Shown piece after piece: positions 1 through 8,439 of a stretch of DNA of 64,000 bases (position 1 is its first letter; every line of letters begins with the position of its first letter). The translations under genes were made by a program, and so were the position numbers. The DNA is taken from NCBI RefSeq assembly GCF_004349235.1, contig NZ_SMKY01000003.1, forward strand, positions 1 through 64,000, read 5' to 3'. The notes under the pieces are model-generated. The model was given only the letters and a program-made list of their open reading frames with translations. It was not told where the DNA came from and did not search any database. The stretch is from Actinomadura darangshiensis. GTDB lineage: Bacteria; Actinomycetota; Actinomycetes; Streptosporangiales; Streptosporangiaceae.

Positions 1-1058
1 GTGGGTGGACCTGGCCGGACGGCGGGAGGCGTGGGGAGCCGGTTCAGCAGGCGCCGGGCGACGGCCGCGAGACCGTCCGGCTCGAAGATCATGAGGACGA
101 TGACGAGGGCGCCGTAGAGGTAGCGGGCGAACGAGGAGGGGTCCACGCCGCCGGAGCCGGGCTCGGCGAGCAGCGGCAGCGCGTCGACGTACCGGCCGAG
201 CAGCAGCGGCAGCCCGGTGACGAGCGCGGCGCCGACGGCCGAGCCGCCGACCGCGCCCATCCCGCCGAGGACGGCCATGGCCAGGTAGTCGATCGACATC
301 GTGAGGCCGAACGACTCGGGGACGACCCGCCCGATGATCAGCGCGTACAGGACGCCGGCGACGCCCGCGTACACCGACGACAGCACGAACACCGAGGTCT
401 TGGCGCGCCGGACCGCCACGCCCATGACCGCGGCGGGCACCTCCCCGTCCCGGACGGCCTGGAGGCCGCGGCCGGGGCGCCCGGCCACCACGCCGCGCGC
501 GAACCACCAGGCGAACACCGCGAGCGCGACGCCGAGGTACCAGAGCAGCTCGTACTGGCCCAGCGGGACGTTGAACAGCACGATCCCGGAGTCGTCGCCG
601 AAGGTGAGGCCGAACACCGACAGCGGCGGCGCGGCGCGGCCGTCGTAGCCGCCGGTGAGGGGCGTCGCGCTGAACAGGACGTGCTGCCCGATGAAGACGA
701 GGGCCAGCGTGGCGACGCCCAGGTACAGCCCCCGCAACCGGGCCGAGATGGGGCTGAACACGAGACCGGCGAGCCCGGCCAGGGCGGGCGCCAGGACCGC
801 GGCCAGCCAGGTCGGCAGGCCGAGGCCGATCCGGTCGTCCGTCCCGGCCAGGGCGACGTACCCGTAGGCGCCGACCGCGAGGAAGAACGCGTGCCCGAGC
901 GACAGCTGCCCGGCGACGCCGCTGAGCAGGTTGAGGCCGATGGCTCCGATCGTCGCCGCGCAGACGAACAGGCCGGTCTGCAGGAGCGAGGTGTCGGCGT
1001 AGAACGGGACGGCCGCGACGACGCAGGCGGCCACGAGGAGCGGTGCGCGCTTAGACAC
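1..1058 (-). CDS. livM: Branched-chain amino acid-type ABC transporter permease LivM (3' end beyond window)
   Basis: Inner-membrane permease subunit of a hydrophobic-amino-acid (HAAT) family ABC importer. The chosen GTG start (1058-1056) begins VSKRAPLLVAACVVAAVP and overlaps the livH stop by 8 bases, the usual coupling in liv operons. At least 352 codons are present and the frame is still open at base 1. The sequence is strongly hydrophobic and carries the LivM hallmark LLSGVAGQLSLGHAFF near residue 35 and a late LEPDGL-type segment before the edge. It is the last visible gene of an operon running from the acyl-CoA synthetase leftward. No periplasmic binding protein is visible, so it may lie beyond the left edge. 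Substrate cannot be read from sequence; the surrounding beta-oxidation genes suggest an acid rather than an amino acid (inference). Confidence 0.93.
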   Translation of the reverse strand, partial: MSKRAPLLVAACVVAAVPFYADTSLLQTGLFVCAATIGAIGLNLLSGVAGQLSLGHAFFLAVGAYGYVALAGTDDRIGLGLPTWLAAVLAPALAGLAGLVFSPISARLRGLYLGVATLALVFIGQHVLFSATPLTGGYDGRAAPPLSVFGLTFGDDSGIVLFNVPLGQYELLWYLGVALAVFAWWFARGVVAGRPGRGLQAVRDGEVPAAVMGVAVRRAKTSVFVLSSVYAGVAGVLYALIIGRVVPESFGLTMSIDYLAMAVLGGMGAVGGSAVGAALVTGLPLLLGRYVDALPLLAEPGSGGVDPSSFARYLYGALVIVLMIFEPDGLAAVARRLLNRLPTPPAVRPGPP

Positions 1059-1947
1059 GGGCGGCCGCCTTCGTCCCGAACAGCCCGGACGGCTTCACCA
1101 GCAGGACGAGCAGCATCACCACCCACGGCATGACCGACCCGAAGCCCTGCCCGAGGAAGGAGATCTGCGCCTGGTAGCCCGACGCCAGGCTCTCCGACAG
1201 TCCGATGATCACGCCGCCGACGAGGGCGCCCGTCATCGAGTCGAGGCCGCCGACGACGGCGGCGGGGAACGCCTTGAGCGCGCTCTGCCCGGTCGCGGCG
1301 TCCATCCCCGGCGAGGGCGAGGCCGTCAGGAAGACCCCGGCGACGGCGGCGAGGCCGCCGGCGATCGCCCACGCGCCGAGCGCCACCCGGTTGTGCCGGA
1401 CGCCCGACAGCATGGCCGCCTCGGTGTCCTCGGCCGTGGCGCGCATCGCCAGGCCCCAGCCGGTCCGCTGGAAGGCGAGGCCGAACAGGCCGATCAGCAC
1501 GATCGCGGTCACCATCGCGGCGACGCGGGTCTGCGCGACGGTGACGGGCCCGGCGCCGACGACGGCGTTGCCCCACGGGTCGCCGAGGTGCATCAGGTCG
1601 GACCCGATCCGCCGGGTGAGGTCGGTGAGCAGCAGGACGTCCAGCCCGATGGTCACGATCGCCGCGACGTCGTGGCGCGCGCCGCGCCGCCGCAGCGGGC
1701 GGATCAGCAGCCGGTCCACCAGCATCGCGAACGCCGCGGCCGCGACGACGCCCGCGCCGGCCGCGAGCCAGAACCCGGTGTGCGGGGACAGCCGGGCGAT
1801 GACGTAGCCGCCGCCGAGCAGCGTCGACCCCTGCGCGAAGTTGATCACGTCGGTGCTGCGGAACACCACGACGAACCCGACGGAGATCAGCGCGTAGAGC
1901 ATGCCGAGCGACACGCCGTTCACCAGCAGCTCGATCAGCTTGGTCAC
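1051..1947 (-). CDS. livH: Branched-chain amino acid-type ABC transporter permease LivH
   Basis: Second membrane permease of the HAAT importer, 298 aa, the normal LivH length. The N-terminus MTKLIELLVNGVSLGMLYAL and the segment FRSTDVINFAQGS are typical of LivH, and about eight hydrophobic spans follow. The GTG start at 1947 overlaps the livG stop (GTGA), and its TAA stop lies inside the livM start region, so translation of livG-livH-livM is probably coupled. It would form a heterodimeric channel with LivM, energised by LivG and LivF. Confidence 0.95.
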   Translation of the reverse strand: MTKLIELLVNGVSLGMLYALISVGFVVVFRSTDVINFAQGSTLLGGGYVIARLSPHTGFWLAAGAGVVAAAAFAMLVDRLLIRPLRRRGARHDVAAIVTIGLDVLLLTDLTRRIGSDLMHLGDPWGNAVVGAGPVTVAQTRVAAMVTAIVLIGLFGLAFQRTGWGLAMRATAEDTEAAMLSGVRHNRVALGAWAIAGGLAAVAGVFLTASPSPGMDAATGQSALKAFPAAVVGGLDSMTGALVGGVIIGLSESLASGYQAQISFLGQGFGSVMPWVVMLLVLLVKPSGLFGTKAAARV

Positions 1948-2801
1948 TTGTCCTCCTCGTGGCGGCGGGCCGTCTCGCCCGTGTCCTCGCCGCCCGTGTC
2001 CTCGCCGGCTGTGTCCTCGCCATCGGTGTCCTCGCCGAGGGCGCCGCCGAGGTAGGCGCGCAGCACCTCGGGGTGGCGGCGCACCTCCCGCGGGGTGCCG
2101 TCGGCGACGAGGCGGCCGAAGTCGAGCACGGTCACCCGGTCGGAGACGTCCATGACGAGCGCCATGTCGTGCTCGATGATCAGGACGGCGACGCCGGCCC
2201 GGTCCCGGACGCCGCGGATCACCTCGGCGGTGCGGGCGGTCTCCTCGTCGTTCATGCCGGCGACGGGCTCGTCGAGCAGGAGCACCGACGGCTCCATCGC
2301 CAGCGCCCGCGCGAGTTCGAGGCGCTTCTTGTCGCCGTAGGACAGCAGCCCGGCGGGGCGGTCGAGGAGCCGCGACAGCCCGACGAGCCCGGCGATCTCG
2401 GCGGCCCGCTCCCGGCCCTCGCGCGCCTCGCGGCGGGCGCCCGGCAGCCGCAGCCCCGCGGCGAGCACACCGGAACGGGTCAGGACGTGCCGGCCGAGCA
2501 GGATGTTCTCCAGGACGCTCTGCCGCCCCGACAGCGCGATGTTCTGGAAGGCGCGCCCGACGCCGAGCCGCGCGATCCGGTGCGGCGGCAGGCCCGTGAG
2601 CCGGTTCCCGCCGAGCGTGACGGTGCCGCGCTCGGGCGTGTAGACGCCGCAGACGACGTTGAAGCAGCTGGTCTTGCCGGCGCCGTTCGGGCCGATGACC
2701 GCGTGGACGGTGCGGGGCTCGACGCGGAACGAGACCCCGTCCAGGGCCTTGACCCCGGCGAAGCTCAGCGCCACGTCCTCGACGACGAGGGGCCCGGTCA
2801 C
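1944..2801 (-). CDS. livG: ABC transporter ATP-binding protein LivG
   Basis: Cytoplasmic ATPase of the importer, 285 aa. Walker A is GPNGAGKTS (about residues 37-45), the signature region is LLSYGDKKRLELARAL, and Walker B is LLLDEPVAGM; the C-terminal LivG-type helix is present. The start is GTG at 2801, overlapping the livF stop. The C-terminus is odd: after the last conserved segment come four near-identical pentads of the GEDTx type, encoded by a 15-bp tandem repeat at 1977-2036, giving an acidic tail not expected in LivG. The family assignment is secure; the tail's role is unknown. Confidence 0.95.
   Translation of the reverse strand: MTGPLVVEDVALSFAGVKALDGVSFRVEPRTVHAVIGPNGAGKTSCFNVVCGVYTPERGTVTLGGNRLTGLPPHRIARLGVGRAFQNIALSGRQSVLENILLGRHVLTRSGVLAAGLRLPGARREAREGRERAAEIAGLVGLSRLLDRPAGLLSYGDKKRLELARALAMEPSVLLLDEPVAGMNDEETARTAEVIRGVRDRAGVAVLIIEHDMALVMDVSDRVTVLDFGRLVADGTPREVRRHPEVLRAYLGGALGEDTDGEDTAGEDTGGEDTGETARRHEEDK
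1977..2036 (-). repeat. 15-bp tandem repeat (4 units) encoding the LivG C-terminal GEDTx tail
   Basis: Four 15-base units sharing gtgtcctcgcc on the plus strand (units begin at 1977, 1992, 2007 and 2022) encode repeated Gly-Glu-Asp-Thr-x. The period is a multiple of three, so unit number can change without shifting the livG frame or its overlap with livH. Confidence 0.9.
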
Positions 2802-3541
2802 GGCTTCACCCCCATGTACAGCTCGCGGACGCGGGCGGCGTCGATGTCCTCGCCAACCCGCCCGGACAGCGAGACCCGGCCCACGTCCAGGACGTAGGCG
2901 GTGGTGGCGAGGCTCAGCGCCATCGCGGAGTTCTGCTCGACGAGCAGAACTCCGGTGCCCTGCCGGTGGATCTCGTCGACGGCCGCGGCGATGCCGGCGA
3001 TGATCCGGGGCGCCAGCCCGAGGGACGGCTCGTCCAGCAGCAGCAGGCGGGGGCGTCCCATCAGCGCCCGGCCGATCGCGAGCATCTGCTGCTCGCCGCC
3101 GGACAGCATTCCGGCGCGGGTGCCGAGCTTCGCCGTCAGCGCGGGGAAGAGCGTGAGGACGCGTTCGCGTTCCCGGGCCCGCTCGGTGCGGTTCGCCAGG
3201 ACGCCGCCGCCGACCCGCAGGTTCTCCTCCACCGTGAGGCGGCCGAACACGTGCCGCCCCTCGGGCACCTGGACGATCCCGCGCCGGACGATCTCGGCCG
3301 CGTCCGTCCCGGTCACGGGCGCGCCGTCCCAGGTGACCGTGCCCTGCCGGACGGCCCCGCGGTGCAGCCGCAGCGTGCCCGAGACGGCCCGCAGCACGGT
3401 GGTCTTCCCGGCTCCGTTGTTGCCCAGCAGCGCCACGACCGACCCGGCCGGTACCCGCAGCGACACGCCCTTCAGGACGCGGCCCGCCCCGCCGTACTCG
3501 ACGTGCAGGTCGTCCACGGCGAGCGCCGCCCCGCCGCTCAT
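2798..3541 (-). CDS. livF: ABC transporter ATP-binding protein LivF
   Basis: Second ATPase of the HAAT importer, 247 aa from the ATG at 3541. Walker A is GNNGAGKTT, the LivF-type IVQVPEGRHVFGRLTVEENL segment follows, the signature is MLSGGEQQMLAIGRAL and Walker B is LLLDEPSLGL. The start overlaps the stop of the upstream acyl-CoA synthetase (ATGA), placing both in one operon. A much longer in-frame open region continues upstream to 4981, but that part is antisense-like filler over the synthetase gene and was not used. Confidence 0.95.
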   Translation of the reverse strand: MSGGAALAVDDLHVEYGGAGRVLKGVSLRVPAGSVVALLGNNGAGKTTVLRAVSGTLRLHRGAVRQGTVTWDGAPVTGTDAAEIVRRGIVQVPEGRHVFGRLTVEENLRVGGGVLANRTERARERERVLTLFPALTAKLGTRAGMLSGGEQQMLAIGRALMGRPRLLLLDEPSLGLAPRIIAGIAAAVDEIHRQGTGVLLVEQNSAMALSLATTAYVLDVGRVSLSGRVGEDIDAARVRELYMGVKP

Positions 3542-5141
3542 GACGCCCGCTCCTCGCGCAGGCGCCGCTTGAGGACCTTGCCCATCGCGTTGCGCGGAAG
3601 GCCGTCGACCAGCTCGACGGTCCGGGGCCTCTTGTAGGCGGCGATCCGCCCCTCGGTGAAGGCGACCAGGTCGGCGCCGGTCGCGGTGGCGCCGGGGGCG
3701 CGCTCGACGACGGCGTGGACGCGTTCGCCGAGGTCGGCGTCCGGGACGCCGATCACCGCGACGTCGGCGACGGCCGGGTGGGCGCGCAGCGCGTCCTCGA
3801 TCTCGGCCGGGTAGATGTTCACCCCGGCGGCGATGATCATGTCGGTGCTCCGGCCGGTGACGTAGAGGTAGCCGTCCTCGTCGAGGTGGCCGAGGTCGCC
3901 GGTGCGGAAGTGGCCGCCGGCGTCCAGGACGTCCGGGCCGAGCGGGCCCTTGCCGAGGTATCCGGGGATCATGCGCGGCGTCCGGACGTGGATCTCGCCC
4001 GTCTCGCCGGCCGGCAGCACGGCCCCGTCCGCGCCGACGATCCTGACCGCGACGTGCCGGAACGGGCGGCCCGCCGCGCCCGGTTTGCGGCGGTGCTCGT
4101 CCGGCCGCATCCCGGCGATCATGCTGGCCTCGGTGCAGCCGTAGCCCTCGTAGAGCAGGCCCTCGCCGAAGTAGTCGAACACCCGCTCCTTGAGCGCGTA
4201 CGGGACGGGCGCGGCGCCGACGCTGAGGCTGCGGAGGGCGGACACGTCGTACCCGGCGCGCACCTCCGCCGGCAGCGCGAAGATCCGCTGCAGCATGGTC
4301 GGGACGGCGTGCCAGTGCGTGATGCCGTGCCGCTCGATCAGCCGCAGGGTGTCCTCGGCGTCGAACCGGCGCTGCAGGACGGCGATGCCGCCGTGGCTCA
4401 GGCAGGCGTTCGCGTGGTTCGGGCCGGCCGCGTGGTGCATCGGCATGTTGAGCAGGGCGCGGCGGTCGTCGCCGTGTGAGTGGTCGTCGAACCGGGTGGC
4501 GTCGAGGTAGCAGCTCAGGATGTCGGGGTCGGCGGTCGGGGTGCGCCGGAACGCCCCCTTGGGACGTCCCGTGGTGCCGGACGTGTAGACGATGAGCTGC
4601 GCCTGGCTCGCGGCGACCCGGCGTTCCGGGTCGGCGTGCTCGCCGATCAGCGCGTCGAGCGTGAGGGCGCCGCCGCCGGAATCGACGTGCGCGACGGTCC
4701 GGGCGCCGAGGGCGGTGAGCGCGTCCTGGACGGGGCCCGGCTCGCGGACGTCCAGGAATGCCGCCCGGATTCCGCTGTCCTCGGCGATGTAGGCCAGCTC
4801 GGCGGGCGTGAGCCGCAGGTTCATCGCGACCTGGATCGCGCCGAGCTTGGCGAGGGCGGCGTTGACGACGAACCACTCGATCCGCGGCCGGAGGGCCACG
4901 CCGATCCGGGAGTCCGCGCCGAATCCGCGGGCGGCGAGGGCCGCGGCGAGGCGGTCGGCCCGGTCGTTCCAGGCCGCCCACGTCAGGCTCCGCTCGCCCT
5001 CCACGAGGGCCACGGCGTCCGGCCGGACGCGGGCGAAATGTTCGGGTCCGGCTGTCGCTTGTGCGTTCAGCTCCGCCTCCCAGGCTGGTGCGAACCGCGC
5101 TGACCTGCGCGTTCGAGGTCGAAGGCTGTGCCCTCGGTCAC
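3538..5141 (-). CDS. AMP-dependent acyl-CoA synthetase, probable 2-bp frameshift near the N-terminus
   Basis: ANL-superfamily ligase that would activate a carboxylic acid to its CoA thioester through an acyl-adenylate. Visible motifs are VYTSGTTGRPKGA (P-loop-like A3), YEGYGCTEAS (A5), FRTGDLGHLDEDGYLYVTGR (A7/A8) and the C-terminal NAMGKVLKRRL with the adenylation Lys. As given, the body frame is open only up to an ATG at 5193 that collides with the divergent gene. A GTG at 5141 starts MTEGTAFDLERAGQ in another frame; removing one CG of the CGCG at 5096-5099 fuses it exactly to RFAPAWEAELNAQ, giving 533 aa. I therefore place the start at 5141 with a frameshift or sequencing error. It is first gene of the liv operon. 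Substrate unknown. Confidence 0.85.
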
Positions 5142-5191
5142 ATTGGCGTGGACCATAACAAACTTCTTGGACATTCAGCAAGGTTTCGTCC
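5142..5191. promoter_or_regulatory. Divergent promoter region between acyl-CoA synthetase and DUF35 gene
   Basis: The 50-base gap is AT-richer than its surroundings. On the minus strand TTGCTG and TATGGT are 18 bases apart and would start transcription at about the GTG at 5141, suggesting a leaderless mRNA. This supports 5141 over 5193 as the synthetase start. No clear operator palindrome is seen. Confidence 0.4.
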
Positions 5192-5605
5192 ATGCTGGGA
5201 CCCATGCCAGCGACCCACCCCACAGTGATCGCCGACGCGCGTCCCTCCGGCCCGCCCGACCTGCGCGGCACGTCCTGCACCGCCTGCGGGCACCGCGCGT
5301 TCCCCGCGCAGGACCTCGGCTGCGAACGCTGCGGCGCGCACGGCGGCGCGCTCCGCCCGGCCGCCCTGTCCGGCACCGGCACCGTCGGCGCCGCCGCCAC
5401 CGTCCACCGCCACGACGGCCCCGGCATCGCCGCCGGCTTCACGGCCCTCGCGGTCGTCCTGGACGACGGCCCCCTCGTCCACGCGCTCCTCGCCGCGGAC
5501 GCCGGACGGCCTCGGCCGGGGACGCGCGTCGCCGCCGTCGTCGCGGCCACCGACGGCGGCGGCGGAGTCGTCGAGGTCCGGTTCGTCCCCGGAGGCGCCC
5601 GGTGA
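5192..5605 (+). CDS. DUF35 Zn-ribbon/OB-fold protein, partner of the next-door thiolase-like protein
   Basis: 137-aa protein with an N-terminal rubredoxin-like zinc ribbon (CTACGHRAFPAQDLGCERC, two CxxC pairs) followed by a beta-rich OB-fold region. In known systems (ChsH2-type DUF35 domains) such proteins bind and activate thiolase-fold partners such as Ltp2. The next gene is a thiolase-like protein starting inside this stop codon (GTGA, 5602-5605), so the two are probably translated together and form a complex. Start: ATG at 5192 has AAGG about nine bases upstream; a second ATG at 5204 is possible. Confidence 0.85.
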   Translation: MLGPMPATHPTVIADARPSGPPDLRGTSCTACGHRAFPAQDLGCERCGAHGGALRPAALSGTGTVGAAATVHRHDGPGIAAGFTALAVVLDDGPLVHALLAADAGRPRPGTRVAAVVAATDGGGGVVEVRFVPGGAR

Positions 5606-6747
5606 AGCTGCGCGAGATGCGTCCCGTGTACGTGGCCGGGATCGGCCTGCACCCCTACCGGCCGCTCAGCGGCGTCCCGTACGTCCGGCTCGGGATCACG
5701 GCGGTACGGGCCGCGCTCGACGACGCCGGCCTCGCGTGGCCGGACGTCCAGGGCGCCTACACGGGCGCGACCCGGCTCGGCATGGCGGTGTCGCGGCCGA
5801 TGCTGCGGCACCTCGGCGCGACCGGGATCCCGATGACACAGGTGGAGAACGCGTCGGCGTCCGGATCGTCGGCGTTCCGGCTGGCGTGCATGGAGGTGGC
5901 CGCCGGCGTGTCGGACGTCGTCCTCGCCATGGGGGTCGACAAGCCGGGCCCGGTGCGGCGGGCCGAGTCGCTGACCGGGCTGCCGAGCCTGGCGGGCGAC
6001 CGCATCGTCCCGTTCACCAAGTACGCGCTGCTCGCCGACGAGTACATGGCCCGGTACGGCGCCTCCCCCGCCGACGTCGCGGCGGTCGCGGTGAAGAACC
6101 ATCGCAACGGCGCGCGGAACCCGTTCGCGCACCGTCGCAAGGAGCGCACTCCCGCGGAGGTGCTCGGCGACCGCCCCATCGCGGGGCATCTCACCCGGCT
6201 GCAGTGCTGCCCGGTCGGTGAGGGCGCCGCCGCGGTGATCGTGGTCTCCGGCGCGGCGGTCGCGCGGCTCGGACTCGACCCGGCCCGGTGCGTGCGCGTC
6301 ACCGCGTCCGCGCAGCGGAGCGAGGAGCTGTACGGGCCGAAGAGCTTCGACGCCGAACTGACCCGCGAGACGACCGCCGCCGCGCTCGCGGACGCCGGGG
6401 TCGCGCCCGCGGACGTGGACGTCGTCGAGCTGCACGACGCGTTCTCGATCGAGGAGCTCCAGTACGTCGAGGCGATGGGCCTGTGCGGCGAGGGCGAGGC
6501 CGCCGGGCGGCTCGGGGCCGGCGAGTTCGACATCGGCGGGCGCAACGCGGTCAGCCCATCCGGCGGGCTGCTCGCGATGGGGCACCCGGTCGGCCCGACC
6601 GGCGTCGGCCAGGTCGCCGAGGTGACCCGGCAGCTGCGCGGCGAGGCCGGCGATCGGCAGCAGCCGGGCGCCCGCACCGGCATCGCCCACATGGTCGGGG
6701 TCGGCGCGGTGTGCATCGTCCACGTCCTGGAAGGGCCCGCCCGGTGA
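5602..6747 (+). CDS. Thiolase-fold (SCP-x/Ltp2-like) protein lacking the catalytic Cys; candidate acyl-CoA aldolase
   Basis: 381 aa from GTG 5602. The thiolase fold is recognisable from the active-site-loop region VENASASGSSAF, the HDAFS motif and the C-terminal MGHPVGPTG motif. In degradative thiolases the loop has a nucleophilic Cys (NxxCxxG); here that position is Ser85. Loss of this Cys with a DUF35 partner is the arrangement reported for the steroid side-chain aldolase Ltp2-ChsH2 (established for that family), so retro-aldol cleavage of a beta-hydroxyacyl-CoA is more likely than thiolysis (inference). Translationally coupled to DUF35 upstream and to the LLM oxidoreductase downstream (GTGA). 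An older annotation style would call it lipid-transfer protein or acetyl-CoA acetyltransferase. Confidence 0.85.
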   Translation: MKLREMRPVYVAGIGLHPYRPLSGVPYVRLGITAVRAALDDAGLAWPDVQGAYTGATRLGMAVSRPMLRHLGATGIPMTQVENASASGSSAFRLACMEVAAGVSDVVLAMGVDKPGPVRRAESLTGLPSLAGDRIVPFTKYALLADEYMARYGASPADVAAVAVKNHRNGARNPFAHRRKERTPAEVLGDRPIAGHLTRLQCCPVGEGAAAVIVVSGAAVARLGLDPARCVRVTASAQRSEELYGPKSFDAELTRETTAAALADAGVAPADVDVVELHDAFSIEELQYVEAMGLCGEGEAAGRLGAGEFDIGGRNAVSPSGGLLAMGHPVGPTGVGQVAEVTRQLRGEAGDRQQPGARTGIAHMVGVGAVCIVHVLEGPAR

Positions 6748-7769
6748 AGGTCGACGCGCGCCTTCCGCAGGGCCTCCCCCCGGCCGCCGTCGCGCGGGCC
6801 GCGCGGGACTTCGAGGACGCCGGATACGACGGGCTGTGGACGCGCGAGTCGTCCCACGACCCGTTCGTCCCGCTCGGGATCGCGGCGGAGCACACGGCGT
6901 CGCTGCGGCTCGGCACGTCCATCGCGGTGGCGTTCGCGCGCAGCCCGATGAACCTCGCCTACCTGGGCAACGACCTGGCCTTCTACAGTGGGGGCCGGTT
7001 CGCGCTCGGCCTCGGCAGCCAGGTCCGCGCGCACGTCGAGCGGCGGTACTCGATGCCGTGGAGCGCGCCCGCCCGGCGGATGGCGGAGCTGGTCTCGGCG
7101 ATCCGGGAGATCTGGCGGTGCTGGGAGACCGGTGCGCGGCTGTCGTTCGAGGGGGACTTCTACCGGCACACGCTGATGACCCCGGCCTTCACCCCCGAGC
7201 CGCATCCGCACGGCCCGCCGCCGATCCTGCTGGCCGCCGTCGGCGAGCGCATGACCGAGGTCGCCGGCGAGGTGGCCGACGGGCTGCTCGTCCACGGGTT
7301 CACCACGCCCCGCTACCTGCGGGAGGTCACGCTGCCGACGCTGGAGCGCGGGCTGGCCGCCTCCGGCCGCGCCCGGACGGCGGTCGAGGTGAGCGCGCCG
7401 GTCCTGCTCGCCACCGGCGCGACCGAGGAGGCCATGGCGGAGTCGGTGCACGCCGTCCGGAAGCAGATCGCGTTCTACGGCAGCACGCCGGCGTACCGTC
7501 CCGTCCTGGAGCGGCACGGCTGGGGCGAGCTCGCCGGCGAACTGCACCGGTTGTCGCGCGCGCGTCAGTGGGACGCCATGACGGCCCTCGTGGACGACGA
7601 CGTCCTCCACGCCTTCGCCGTCGTGGCCGAGCCGGAGCGGACGGCCGCGGAGGTCATGCGGCGGATGGACGGCCTGGCCGACCGGATCAGCTTCTACACC
7701 GTCGCCGACACCGACCCGGCCGTGCCGGCCCTTGCCGCCCGCGCCCTGGCGGCCGGACCCGGTCTTTAG
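6744..7769 (+). CDS. LLM-class F420-dependent oxidoreductase (TIGR03617-like)
   Basis: 341-aa luciferase-like monooxygenase-fold enzyme from GTG 6744, overlapping the thiolase stop. The N-terminus VKVDARLPQGLPPAAVARAA, the segment FARSPMNLAYLGNDL and FALGLGSQVRAHVERRY are typical of actinobacterial F420-dependent LLM proteins with an S/R-rich cofactor loop. It probably oxidises or reduces an intermediate handled by the adjacent CoA-ester enzymes; the reaction is unknown. Its TAG stop overlaps the TAA stop of the convergent tetR gene. Confidence 0.85.
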   Translation: MKVDARLPQGLPPAAVARAARDFEDAGYDGLWTRESSHDPFVPLGIAAEHTASLRLGTSIAVAFARSPMNLAYLGNDLAFYSGGRFALGLGSQVRAHVERRYSMPWSAPARRMAELVSAIREIWRCWETGARLSFEGDFYRHTLMTPAFTPEPHPHGPPPILLAAVGERMTEVAGEVADGLLVHGFTTPRYLREVTLPTLERGLAASGRARTAVEVSAPVLLATGATEEAMAESVHAVRKQIAFYGSTPAYRPVLERHGWGELAGELHRLSRARQWDAMTALVDDDVLHAFAVVAEPERTAAEVMRRMDGLADRISFYTVADTDPAVPALAARALAAGPGL

Positions 7770-8383
7770 GGGCGCAGCCCGTTCGTGACCGACGAGATGG
7801 CCGCGCGCCGGGCGCCGTCGAGGTCGAACCCCTCGGGGTCCACGAGGAACTGCAGCGTGATGCCGCGCAGGATGCCGCCGAGGTAGACCGCCGTGCCCGC
7901 GGGATCGGCGTCCTTGCGGACCGTGCCGTCCGCGATGCCGCGGACGAGCCAGTCCTCGAACTCGCCGCGCGTCTCGGCGAGCCGGGTCGCGATGGCGGCG
8001 CGGATCTCGGCGAGGTCCCCGACCGACTCCAGCGCCAGGACGAGCACGACCTTCGCCGGGACGGGATCGTCGCCGAGCCGCGACAGGTACGAGTCGAGCA
8101 TCAGCACGATCGCGTCCAGGCCGGGCAGGTCCCGCTCGTTGCGGTCCTCCAGCACCTGGCTGATGTAGGAGTCGCGGATGGCCACGAGGACCGCCTCCAT
8201 CAGCCCCTTCTTGGAGCCGAAGTGGTAGCCGACGAGGCCGCGGCTGACGCCGGCCTCCTCCTGGATCCGCGCGACGGTGGTGCTGCGGTAGCCCTCGTCG
8301 GCGATGATCCGCATCGTGGCCTCGACGAGGGCGCGCTTGGACGCGTCGCTGCGTTCTCCCTGTGTGAGCTGCCGGCCCGCCAA
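7766..8383 (-). CDS. TetR-family transcriptional regulator
   Basis: 205 aa. The N-terminal helix-turn-helix reads TTVARIQEEAGVSRGLVGYHFGSKKGLMEAV, a standard TetR DNA-binding domain, followed by a helical ligand domain. The start is TTG at 8383 with AGGGGG just upstream. It sits tail-to-tail with the LLM gene and upstream of the enoyl-CoA hydratase and SDR genes on the same strand, so it is a candidate local repressor sensing a CoA ester (inference). No strong palindrome was found in its own 56-base upstream gap. Confidence 0.9.
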   Translation of the reverse strand: MAGRQLTQGERSDASKRALVEATMRIIADEGYRSTTVARIQEEAGVSRGLVGYHFGSKKGLMEAVLVAIRDSYISQVLEDRNERDLPGLDAIVLMLDSYLSRLGDDPVPAKVVLVLALESVGDLAEIRAAIATRLAETRGEFEDWLVRGIADGTVRKDADPAGTAVYLGGILRGITLQFLVDPEGFDLDGARRAAISSVTNGLRP

Positions 8384-8439
8384 GGGTCCCCCTGCCCGAT
8401 ATCCCGTTGGTACCCGGTCACATTACCGACGCGGTGCGG

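Noticed and set aside
1977-2036. Short regular repeats as a possible CRISPR array
   Set aside because: Units are contiguous, 15 bp, without spacers, and lie inside livG.
3538-6723. A 1061-residue open frame on the minus strand spanning the synthetase and the opposite-strand DUF35/thiolase genes
   Set aside because: Only its C-terminal ~500 residues show ANL motifs; the upstream part is antisense to well-supported genes and is low-complexity Arg/Pro/Ala, a GC-bias artefact.
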